Assembly (NCBI GenBank): GCA_004794655.1
Contig: SMMW01000504.1
Span: 1,106,634 to 1,170,633, forward strand
DNA from: Marisa cornuarietis
Taxonomy: Eukaryota; Mollusca; Gastropoda; Architaenioglossa; Ampullariidae
DNA: 64,000 nucleotides
Reading direction: 5' to 3'
The notes under the pieces were generated by a model. The model worked only from the letters and a program-made list of their open reading frames with translations, ran no database searches and was not told where the DNA came from. Within the stretch, counting starts at the first letter, position 1; each line of letters opens with the position of its first letter. The translations under genes and the position numbers were made by a program. Positions 47,789-57,527 of this stretch are shown here, one piece after another.

Positions 47789-47861
47789 ATGGCGTCTCCG
47801 GATGATTGTCTAACAAGATTTCTGATCACTTTGTTTTTATGTATCTTTACTTTTACTGCTG
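47789..47861 (+). CDS. Signal-peptide exon 2, locus IV
   Basis: 73 nt, GTGAGT donor, phase 1: MASPDDCLTRFLITLFLCIF then TFTAG. It is 280 bases after exon 1 and has its own copy of the ACATTCTCTACACATC leader, so it could be an alternative first exon. Confidence 0.65.
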
Positions 47862-48254
47862 GTGAGTAAATTTCTTTTTTTTTCAAAACAACAATATTTT
47901 ACAGGTTTTGTAATTGTGGTTTTTATCACTGACAAATCAGTCAAGTATTATTCCCTCAGGTTCGGGTTATTCAAGAAGTATGTATTCTGTCATTTGTACT
48001 TTGCGAAATATTTTAGTTGTTGACATATTTAACAGAAGAAATATTTACATCGCCAGAAGTGACATCAGACGACAATAAAATGATTCGTGTTTATATGGTG
48101 TATATGACCTCATCCTATTTAACACGATTTTGACCTGGCTTCTTTATAACAGATAAATTTCCTCAACATGGTGAGGGAACAAACACTGTTGATGTTCATG
48201 ACTCCCTTACGTTTGTGCTTCTGACGAACTGACAACAAGTAAAACTTACAGATG

Positions 48255-50342
48255 TTGTTGTTGTTGACTTTGAAAGGGAAAGTGCTTCCACCTCTCGGTG
48301 ATTTCGCACTGTGGGGGATGGGGTCTTTGGGGAGTGTGGGGAAAGGGTTGCTGTTTTGTGGTGCCTGATGCGTGGTTTCACTTTTGTGCATGCCCTCTAT
48401 TTTTGTTGGTGTTTAGGTTTCCCAAGTCTGCATGGGTGGTGTACTGTATTGGTGCCCTCTTTATCCATTATTGATCCGCCAAGTTTGCATGGGTCGTTAC
48501 AGTGCTGCTGCCCTCTTTCCTCCTGCTGCTGCTGGTGCTGCTGGTGCCATTTGTTGCCAGTGTTTAGGGGCCCTGCCACGTATACCGTGGTGGTGTATTG
48601 TGTTTCTTTGTTTGGTTCCATGTATTGCTCTTCCTCAATTTTTTTTTATAATTTTATTTTTCCAGTGTGGATGGCTATGTTATCCTGTTTACCCCTATTC
48701 TTATTTTATATTAGACTAGAGTTTGGGTGGCGTGTTGCTATTACTACTACTACTAGTGACAGTATACTGTTCCATTGTTCTTTAGGTGGGTTGAGGCAGT
48801 TTCTGAGGTTTAGTCCCAGCCTATACTTATCTAGGAAATGTTTTAGTTCTTCTCTCTCTGGTTTATTTTCATTGCATTCCAACAGTACATGCGGGGTGCT
48901 AAGTCTGTCCCCACAGGCACATGAAGGTGGGTCTTTATACATTTTATAATATTCTTCACTAAGCCTCATTCTGGTTATTTTAGTTTGGTCCGACCTGATT
49001 GACGTTAGGTACATCAAGGTGAGACTAGGCTGGTCGTCTATCAGTCTTCTAGTACCTATACCTTCATTTTTGTATTTTTCTTGCCACCTTATTTTTATTG
49101 CTGGTTTTATAGCTATTTTTCTCTCAGCTGGTGAAATAGAGATGTTTAGGGTGGTGACTTTAGGGTTATTTTCTTGCTTTACTGCCAGTTTAGCTTGTTT
49201 ATCTGCCTCTTCATTTCCTTTTATTCCTATGTGGGGAGGAACCCAAAAGAACTTAATGTCTCCCTGTTTCTGGTTGATTTTCTTTATGATGGACAGTATC
49301 TTGTATACTATATCTATTCTGTTTGAGGATTTGTTTTTTAAAGCCTGAAGTGCTGACAGTGAATCTGAAATTACTACATATTGTTGTTGCGTTGTGTCCT
49401 TCATTCCGAGATGAAGTGTATGGAGAGCTGTCAGTATGGCCGTCAACTCAGCTGTAAAAATTGAAGTGTGTTTTGGGAGTCTGCTGGAGATGGTGATGTT
49501 ACCGGGTTGGTACACTCCTAATACGGTTGTGTTTGTCACTGGGACATGAGATCCGTCAGTATAAATCTGCAGGTGTTTTTTGTATGTGGTGTTTAGCTTG
49601 AGCTTTGTTTCTGCAGTGATTTGGGCTTGGTGTTGTTCTTTGTTGTATTTGGTGAGGTCAAGGTCTATCTGTGGGTGTGGAAGTGTCCAGGGTGGTGTTT
49701 GTATGTTGTCTGGTGGGTAAGGAGCTGTTATGTTAATTTCTGCTCCCTTTGTGTTTTCTAAGTGTTGTATGTGTTGTTGTAGTGTGGGGTTTGGGGTGGG
49801 GCGGCCTGTTTTTGTCTGTGGGGTTGAACATGAATCTGTCGGACTAGATGGTCAGGTGGGAGACATTGAATTTTGTAGTAGTAGCTAGCTGTCATTTCTT
49901 TTATTATTAATTCTATAGGTTTCTGACCTGTTTCCGCCAGTACTGCTAGGTTTGGAGTGTACGATGGTACTCCGAGAACTACTTTTAGTGCCCTGGCCTG
50001 TACTGACTGAAGTTTAGCTAGTTGGTTTACTCGAAGGTGGACTAGCAGTGGGGCTGCGTATAATAGTCTAGACATGACATGGGCCTGATAGAGGTTAAGG
50101 AGAGATTTAGGAATAGTTCCCCAGTTATTTCCACTAACTACTCTCATTAGGTTTATTCCTTTTTTGACAGATTTTGTTATTTTGTCTACATACGGGGTCC
50201 AGCTTGTTATTTCCGAGAAGATTGCTCCTAGAAATTGTATCTGTGGACTGTAGTCAAGGGTAGCTTGGTTTAGTGTTAATTTGGGGTATTCTGTCTTCTG
50301 GTTTGGTTTTTCGAATATTATTGCCTGTGTTTTGGTGGCTGA
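48255..50342 (-). mobile_element. RNase H-bearing I-type LINE, 5'-truncated, with target duplication
   Basis: Minus strand, inserted in the first intron of locus IV. The host sequence AAAACTTACAGATG stands on both sides (48241-48254 and 50343-50356), and the locus III intron shows the uninterrupted site near 31703-31730. It encodes the end of an RT domain and, after one frameshift near 49770, an RNase H domain with all acidic blocks: IYTDGSH, TAELTAI, ISDSLSAL and KGNEEADKQAK. A terminal C-x-C...H...C knuckle follows (SCACGDRLSTPHVLLEC). A short (CAA)n tail is seen as TTG repeats at 48255. I-superfamily by domain order. Confidence 0.8.
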
Positions 50343-51243
50343 AAAACTTACAGATGCTGCATCGACATGGTTAAATATCAGCTCATGTCGTACACGGACA
50401 GTACTCACTTAACAACTAAGACTAGTAGGCTAAAATTCTTTATTAATAAGTTGGAAAATTAAAAATGCAAGGTAACATTTCTCAGATTCTGAATAATTAT
50501 TCCCCTTTCGCTCTCAAGAATACTACACAGAAAGAGAAAATAATAAGGCAGGAGTTTACATTGAAACGTTTGTTTTGACAAGGCCTCAATGGTGGAGGCT
50601 GGACCTCATCCTATTGAACAGGATTTTAATATGACTTCTTAGCCATAGATTTAACTTGATAAATTATTACACAAGCCTGATTGTGATAATAAATAACAAG
50701 TGCCACGAAACGAAACTGAGTATGAACATACGAATTCTGTGTTAGTATCTTTGTTTAGGTAAAGTATTTTATGTTCTTTATACATGTGTGAGATCAAAGG
50801 TTGCATACCGGTATAATGCATAGAATGTTATCTATGCAGATTATAATATGCATAGATAATTATTGTGTTGAATAAATGATACATTTTTTTAGTTTCAGAT
50901 AGAATATTTTGTTTTTTGTCCATAAAAGTTGTAGGAATAAGGTATCTTGAAATCTAAATGTTGACATCTACGTTTTAAAACTGTTCACTGTAGAGTTTTT
51001 GTTTAGTTACAAATTACAAAAACTAGATGTCCTGCTCCGCGCTATCAGTCCCATTTAGTTAAATTTCATTACGTTTTAGTATTGTTGCAAAAAGAGTTTC
51101 TTACCTATTGAATATAGCATCCTGGTTACATCTCCATTACTTCAGCACCACATCAGAACTACATTTCATTACTTTGCTTCTTGAGGGACTTCATTAGCAT
51201 AAACATCGTTTGCAAACTCTAAAAAAAATTTCAATTGTTTCAG

Positions 51244-51588
51244 GTGAAAGCTTTTCGCTGGAAATAAAAGAACAACAAACATTTACCTTTTGGGATGGTG
51301 TGACTTTAGAAATGTCCTTCTATGCCAATAATTTTACCGATGAGAAAGATATCATCCTGTACATCTCCAAGGACGGACAGGATAAAGATTCAATCAGTTC
51401 CTGCAAGATTTTATTAAGAGAAAACGACTGTCTCATTCAAAATGGGTCCTGCAGATGTTTTACAAAACTAAGTGAAGGTCGAGTACAATACATATTTCAG
51501 AAGAATTTTCAGGTAAAAGACAGCGGCAAGTGGGTCTTTGATGCTTTGGGTACAAACGCCAGCACTTCTATAAATGTCAATGTCCTAG
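51244..51588 (+). CDS. Ig-like D1 exon, locus IV
   Basis: 345 nt, acceptor ATTGTTTCAG, donor GTAAGT, phase 1 on both sides, intact. G-E-S-F-S-L-E-I-K start, FYANNFTDEKDIILYISKDG, cysteine cluster with N-D-C and C-R-C, GRVQYIFQKNFQVKDSGKWV and a NASTSINVNV end. It differs from locus III mainly between the D-G-Q and the end of the cluster. Confidence 0.85.
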
Positions 51589-52122
51589 GTAAGTGTGTTG
51601 TACGCAGCACTTACAACAAAATCGAGACATATTCATGAATCATACATACACACACAGCGTTGGTGTTTGAGCGTATATATATATATATATCCAGAGAGAA
51701 GGAGAGAATGAAGAATAACAGGTGTCAAAAGGAATCATGTGCCTATGTAAAGATGACAAAAAGGATGATACCAAGACATCAGACATCAATATGAACACAA
51801 ATGGGTTCTACACTTGAGTTAGAAATGAAGCCAAATGTTAATTTGCTCAGTTTTGGTTTTGTAGCTGATGTAGTACGTGTCTATACTAAGTTAATGTCTA
51901 TATCCATATTTAGTTAACGTTCATACTTGTACATTTCTGTTTATTTTTATACAAAAATTTAATTTTTACATTTCTGTTGCAAGGTGTGGGTACGATTATG
52001 TTAGCACAATGTAACTCCAAGCGCTGATACTACACTTCACGTGCTATTTATTTATTTATTTATTTAGTTTGTTTTCCTTTCACGCTTTCGATACAACTTC
52101 ATTTATTTCTGTTTGTCTCCAG

Positions 52123-52476
52123 TGCCAAGGACAAAGTATATATTAGTAAAGGGAGGTCATCAAAACTTGACAATAAAACTAAACGAAGCGTTTAAAATTA
52201 TCTTCTCCTTTGCTGACGCTTTGAACCACAGTGAGAGAAATGATATAATTGTAGAGCATCGTCGTCTAGATTCTCATGTGTTCGACACGAAATGTTTGCT
52301 GCATTACAATCGCACTATATGCAGAAGCTTGACAACACAATGTCGCTGTTTGGGGCCACCTTTCAGCAATTACAGTCTTGCCAAGGTCTTTGACGAGAAA
52401 GATTCTGGAACCTGGAGTTTTGAGCTGTGGCAGCCACAGTTTAAAGTTAACGAAACGTTACACATTACAGTTGAAG
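52123..52476 (+). CDS. Ig-like D2 exon, locus IV
   Basis: 354 nt, acceptor TTTGTCTCCAG, donor GTGAGC, phase 1 on both sides, intact. V-P-R-T-K-Y-I-L-V-K-G-G-H-Q-N-L-T-I-K start, SFADALNHSERND, cluster ending QCRCLGPPFSNYSL, EKDSGTWSFEL, VNETLHITVEG. The D3 exon that should follow at about 53000 is missing: homology to the D3 upstream intron stops at 52978. Confidence 0.85.
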
Positions 52477-52620
52477 GTGAGCTATGTGATATATTTTTGC
52501 TGACTTGCTTGTATCCTTGTCTTTATCGTTGCTTACTGATGCCCTACTAAATTTTCCTGCGTGCTTTGGTGACTGATAACCTCCCGTGTTTGATACATTT
52601 CTGATTAACTGTTTGTTTAG

Positions 52621-52647
52621 TGGGTGGGTGGGTGGGTGGGTGGGTGG
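52621..52647 (+). repeat. (TGGG)n run, G-quadruplex-capable
   Basis: Six consecutive TGGG units in the intron after D2; locus III has only three at the same place. Confidence 0.6.
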
Positions 52648-52873
52648 ATCGAGGGGAGTAAAGGGCACGTGTATGCCGTTTGTGCTTCCCGGTTAATCAA
52701 GTTCCCATCAACGCTGGGTGTCAGTAGACCAAAATGCAAACCTGCTCACCAGTCTAATTCAGTATCTGTTCCTGCTGTCATCTTTATCTTAAACTGTTGG
52801 GATTGTGCGCGTTCATGTGTGTGTCAGTGTGTATTGGTGATGTAAGTGTGTTCAAGAGAGAAAGAGAGAATAA

Positions 52874-52936
52874 GGTGTATATGTGTGCATGTGTATGTGT
52901 CTGTGTGTGTATGTGTGTGTGTGTGTGTGTGTGTTT
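52874..52936. repeat. TG-rich microsatellite
   Basis: TG runs with TATG interruptions, equivalent to those before D3 in loci I and III. Confidence 0.9.
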
Positions 52937-53272
52937 AAGGTACTAAATACATCATCATAAGCTGCGACATAGTAATTTTTGGTAGTAGATGGGGATGGAG
53001 GTGAAGAGATTTCTAGTTGATTTATGGAAGATGAAGAACTCGCTGCTCTCTCTTTTCTATCTGGCCATGCAACCGTCGTCTTCTTCTTTTTACATCATTC
53101 TTTTCCCAAAATGACGACAAACAAATGACGCACACAAGACGTCAAACACAAGACACCATTCACACACGAAACAATACAAGACCTCCCCCTAACTCATTAC
53201 AGGTAGTGAGCGCATTTTTACACAAATCCTAGTCCCCAGCAGCTGACAAGGACCCCCCTTCCCTGTTGTAAT

Positions 53273-53275
<3 letters not shown>

Positions 53276-53303
<28 letters not shown>

Positions 53304-53789
53304 GTGAATATTTTTATAGCGCATATTCACACTCATAGAGAGCATGCTCTTAGCGCTTAAAACGAGTAAGAGACGTGGACTAAGTAGACACAGAACACAG
53401 GGGACGAAAGAAAACGACAGTACTGACGAAACAGAAAACAAAAGGCATCAAGTAACAGGAACAGAAAAATATAGTGATTCTGCGAGAAAGATGGGTAAAG
53501 TAGCAAGAGGGAAGGGGGCGGGGTTAAGAAGGACTAGCATTGTGTGGACTGTGTTAGGAGAAATGCTCAAGGAAGAGGTGCGTTTTCAGTGCAGATTTGA
53601 AAGATTCAGTTGTAGGAAGGTGGCGGATATGGAAAGGAAGAGAGTTCCATTGTTTTGCAGCACAGTAGCCAAAAGTCCTGTGACCATATGTTGTTGTTCT
53701 GGTGACAGGAACAGTTAGGATACGGTCGTCAGACGAAGAGCGTAGTTGTCTGGACGGAGAGTAAGGGATGAGAAGTTCAGAGAAATAGT
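53276..53789 (-). mobile_element. L2/CR1-like LINE, short 5'-truncated copy
   Basis: The 3' tail is (ATT)n (TAA units at 53276-53302 on plus), followed by 3' UTR and the last ~60 codons of the RT ORF (R-S-S-S-D-D-R-I-L-T-V-P-V...). It is nearly identical to 63054-63560. The insertion splits duplicated DNA whose uninterrupted forms are at about 2290 and 10550 (GTAATATTAAAGGAACTTTG). Confidence 0.8.
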
Positions 53790-54504
53790 AAAGGAACTGT
53801 GGCCAAGGTCTAGTCCCTCAGTCAAGTAAATTGACTGGTTAATGGACAGCAGCTCAAAAAACCCGTCTTTAAGTAGGAGAAACTAGCAGAAGTAAAGATG
53901 CTCATAGACTAGTCGTCGTAGAAGCAGTATTTAAGGAGTTCTCCTGGGCAAGGACAGGGACAACCTTCTTTATAAAGCAGGTACTTATTTCTCTTACGCA
54001 GGTGACTTTTGCAGTCACAGCGCTAAACATCCATCTCACCAGATATCTTCAACTCCACAGAAGAGTTCATTAGTCACCAGGCTACACAGCCCATATTTAT
54101 GGCTAAGTAATGTAAGGTGCTACAGATTCTTTCTTCGGTTTCATTGTCAGGGTTAGCACAGAAAAATATTTTGTTGTGTTTGGTTGTATTATTCCCACCA
54201 TTAAGTTGATTTTTAGTCACAATTATAAATAAATAATTGGTTTGTATGCCGAAATTTAGTACGGTAAAGATCCAGAACATCAGTTTTTACCATCAAGCCC
54301 AACTTGCCATCTCACTTGCCTCTTTCTAGACATAACCAAGTACTTCCTTTCGCACACCCAACGACTTTCTAGCAGCTCGTTAACAGGATTATGTGACCGG
54401 AATGTCGGGGTTTACATTGCTATAATAGTACAATAAGAGGATTAAAGGGACAGCCATACACATTCGTACCGATCACCTCCCAGCCAGACTGTAGAACTTT
54501 CCGC

Positions 54505-55165
54505 ATTTATAAAATATCCTCTTAGACTGACATAAACCCATTATCAAGTAGATACAGAAACAGACTTAAAGCTAAAGGCAAGTAAATTGAAGATTTGTGC
54601 TTAATTGATAAAGACAGAAGTTCTGTGTCGTTTCAACCGACTTAAAGTGAACTGTTTACTGTTAGTTGTATCTAAAGCACACCTATTCGTCGGTTTTCGG
54701 AGAAATTCATATTACAAGCTCTTTTACAAAGGAAAACACGCTTATCAGACTTCGTGACGTACCAGGTACTATTTGAGAATGAATTAAATCTCCATAATGT
54801 TCATCTACCCACTTAGCTCAACTTTTTATTTATTTATTCATCGATTTATTTTGTTTTCTGTGTTGGTAATTATATTGTACAATATCGTATTCATGATGAG
54901 TGTAATAAGACCACTTTGAAGGATTCAAAGTGAACCATATGGATGGTTGTGAAAACGTCCCTTTGACAACAAATAATCAACACAACACTTGCTGAACCAC
55001 CCGAGAGCTGTGTTCAAGCGCCATTCTATGCAAAAGACTTTTTGGTAGCCTAACATTTTGTGCAAAAAAAAGATGTAGAACGACACTGTTTTTGCCAAAA
55101 TCTGCGATTTCACTTGCATTTACCGTTAATGTCGTATAATTACGGACCACAAAGACACCTAGAGT
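54505..55165. other. ~660-bp insertion relative to paralogous block
   Basis: Homology with 2980-3010 is interrupted here: CCGCAT...CATCTACATC is continuous in the first copy. The inserted DNA has no recognised coding sequence or terminal repeats. Confidence 0.45.
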
Positions 55166-55188
55166 CATCTACATCATCCACATAATAC

Positions 55189-55202
55189 ACGATACGTATC
55201 GT
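55189..55202. promoter_or_regulatory. Perfect 14-bp palindrome upstream of signal-peptide exon
   Basis: Same ACGATACGTATCGT as at 3017, at a similar distance before the ATG. Confidence 0.4.
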
Positions 55203-55459
55203 AGCTGTCACGTATCTCTACAACAGCAGCATAAGCAGTATCGGCAGCTAAGCCTCGTGTTAATACTCCCATAGGCTGTTTTCCCAGTAGGAACAGGATG
55301 CAGATTGAGATATTAGTAGCCTGAGGGAAGAGCACAGTTTTGACTGTTTCTGTTCACCGTTTCTTCGGACTTTCATCAGGTGCCTGTGTACTGTGAAGAA
55401 TTGTATAAGCACTTAAGTCCTGAAACGAGTTTCGATCTGTCGACTGCACGTGAGTTTCA

Positions 55460-55469
55460 TGCGCATGCG
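55460..55469. promoter_or_regulatory. NRF-1-like core promoter motif
   Basis: TGCGCATGCG about 30 bases before the ATG at 55499, as at 3288. Confidence 0.4.
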
Positions 55470-55498
55470 ACCCGAGAAAAGTCAACCCTAGTTTAAAG

Positions 55499-55580
55499 AT
55501 GCTGAGTTTACGGGAATTGAGTACGCGTAGATTCGCTTTTTCTCTGTCGGTGTTGGTGAGTTTATGTCTTTTTGTCCCTG
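55499..55580 (+). CDS. Signal-peptide exon of the long-tailed receptor
   Basis: 82 nt: ATG, 27 codons plus one base, donor GTACGT, phase 1. MLSLRELSTRRF then AFSLSVLVSLCLFVPG. With a conserved palindrome and an NRF-1-like site upstream it looks like a true first exon. It joins in frame to the TM exon at 55846, only 265 bases on, with no Ig exon between. That gives a 452-residue protein (1359 nt with the three following exons) with an ectodomain of only ~25 residues. Confidence 0.7.
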
Positions 55581-55845
55581 GTACGTATTTTTGTTTTCAT
55601 GACTCTCTTAAATATTTCATTTGTAAAGTTTAAAGGATTTGTACCAATCTATTTCTTAATGGCTTGAAAACAATCAATGACTGAGATGAAATTCGTATTC
55701 ATTCTGTGTTTACGTGTAAAATCCTGAAGTAGAGATTTCAAGGCCAATGGCTGAAAGTCAATCAAAGCACGTGTTTGGGGATTGTTTGTGGGAGTGGTTA
55801 ATGAGGGGTTACTTTGTTTTGTGTAATTTTGCAACCTACGTTTAG

Positions 55846-56046
55846 GAAGGACAAAGGAGAATGTCACAAACGGAAACATTTCCAAGGATGCTAAAGAAAC
55901 ATCTCTCGACAATAACGATATAGCGAAAGCCCTCATAGTTATTGCCACTATGGTCGTAGTCGTCGCCATCTCGTCAACCATCGTCATCTGGTGTTGTCCG
56001 TGGGGTATCGTAAACTCTACTCGTCGCGTTGTCATGGCAATCAGAA
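55846..56046 (+). CDS. Stalk and transmembrane exon with cytoplasmic continuation
   Basis: 201 nt, acceptor CTACGTTTAG, donor GTAAGG, phase 1 on both sides. It encodes a hydrophilic stalk with two sequons (ENVTNGNISKDAKE), the helix ALIVIATMVVVVAISSTIVI, then WCCPWG and a basic segment NSTRRVVMAIR. This is the intact, tailed form of the TM exons at 1373, 21097, 35502 and 43851, where TGT after W-C (here the second Cys) is TGA. The C-C pair next to the membrane could be palmitoylated. Confidence 0.75.
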
Positions 56047-56550
56047 GTAAGGACTTTTCTTTGCACGCCTTTCAGCGGTGTTCTTTGCAAATATTATTTC
56101 ATTTTAGTGGATTAATTGAACATGTAACATGCACAATCGCTTTAAGAATTTACATTCTTATGTTTATAATAATTCATGGATTCCCCTTGCTACACATTTC
56201 CCTCCTTTCTACATAAATGTCTGATGAAAGAGTTTAGTACAGTTTCTTTAGAATGTTCATAAATAATTCTCACCGCTGTGATTAATAAAGCACCGCATAC
56301 AGTAACACGTATTGGGTGATGGATGCCTGGAGTTGCTGGTCGTTGACTAACCTATTTGATAACAGTCCTATAACGGAGTTGATCTAAATATAAGTATTAA
56401 TATTAAATCAAGGTATTATTATGCTTTTCTAGATGCTGTAACTAAACTCTGTAAGGGTAAAAACATCTGTGACATCTGAAACTGCAGTTGTATACATAAT
56501 CTCGTACGCAATTTCTCATTTTGACTAATTAACTATATCATTACTGACAG

Positions 56551-56700
56551 GAAGCAAGAGTTCACGTGAGTCAGAGGAAGGGCAGCGAGAAGAGAGCCTT
56601 GAGTCACGTGCAGAGAGCTGTCAGTCACGTGATACTCGTGGTGCTAAAGAAGATGTTTGTCAAACCAATGATGAAGTCTGTTTCCAGTTCTTAAATTACG
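56551..56700 (+). CDS. Cytoplasmic exon, acidic/Ser-rich
   Basis: 150 nt, acceptor TTACTGACAG, donor GTAAGT, phase 1 on both sides. S-K-S-S-R-E-S-E-E-G-Q-R-E-E-S-L-E-S-R, then CQSRDTRGAKEDVCQTNDE and FLNYG. It occupies the place of exon 11702-11848. Its only tyrosine (N-Y-G at the end) is not in a recognisable ITIM or ITAM context. Confidence 0.7.
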
Positions 56701-56726
56701 GTAAGTGGCTGTCTCAGGGGTCTGAA

Positions 56727-56910
56727 CCGAGAGCGCGCTGGTTCAATTCCCGATAAGCGCAGCATACTTCCCCCAGTCGACCCAGCTGACGGGAATGGGT
56801 ACCTGACTCCATAGAGGGTTGGGGAAGGTAAGGCAGCGAGGGAGAGGAGATTGACACCACCCTCATGTAAAAGCTGGCCCCGAGAAAAGTGGGGTCTCTA
56901 ACACCTCACG
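56727..56910 (+). mobile_element. tRNA-derived SINE, 5'-truncated copy
   Basis: Same body as 23027-23340 from the B box (GGTTCAATTCC) to AACACCTCAC. It lies in the intron only ~27 bases after the cytoplasmic exon donor. Confidence 0.75.
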
Positions 56911-57527
56911 AGGTATTCTGGATAAAGTTTTTTCAGAATATCATAAACAGACATAGTTAACCCACAGGGTTCAAGGAATCTCGACATGTCAGCACTACAT
57001 ATTTCACCAGTATTAATAAATGTTGGCATTGACAATAGCATTAGCATTGCTAACAAAGAATTAATTTCTCGACTAAATCGTCCTGTAAAACGACTTGTAA
57101 TCTAGGATAATCACAAAGAATTCAAAGTGGTTAAAAAGTGCGTTAGGTGTGGCAAAATAAGTGACACTAACAAAATATGAAGAAGAAGAGAACTATGTGG
57201 AAAAGGAACAAGCAGACAGAATAAAAGATTTTAGACAATTATTATTTTTAATGTTATTGTTGTTAGTTTTTGTGAGGTTAATTTCTTGTTTCATTTTATT
57301 TATTTTGTCTCTTATTTTATCTGTTTTTCACATTTTGATTCAATGGTTTAAATGGGTAATAACTGGAAGCGAATATTAGAGTCTTCTCGGTGAATATTTC
57401 CGCATGAGAAAGTAAGGAAGTAAAGCTATTAGTCGTCTTACACCTTATATCGTGGAGTGGCTGTATGTCGTCTGTATGTCGTGTAAGTAAATATAGGGAC
57501 ACACGGCTTTTCCCCTTACTTTTGCAG

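Noticed and set aside
48311..48949. 212-codon plus-strand open frame
   Set aside because: It lies antisense to the RNase H ORF of the LINE and its 3' UTR; composition (Cys, Leu, Pro rich) is a by-product of the antisense.
55649..56035. 128-codon minus-strand open frame
   Set aside because: Antisense to the TM exon at 55846-56046, which has splice sites, phase and homologues.
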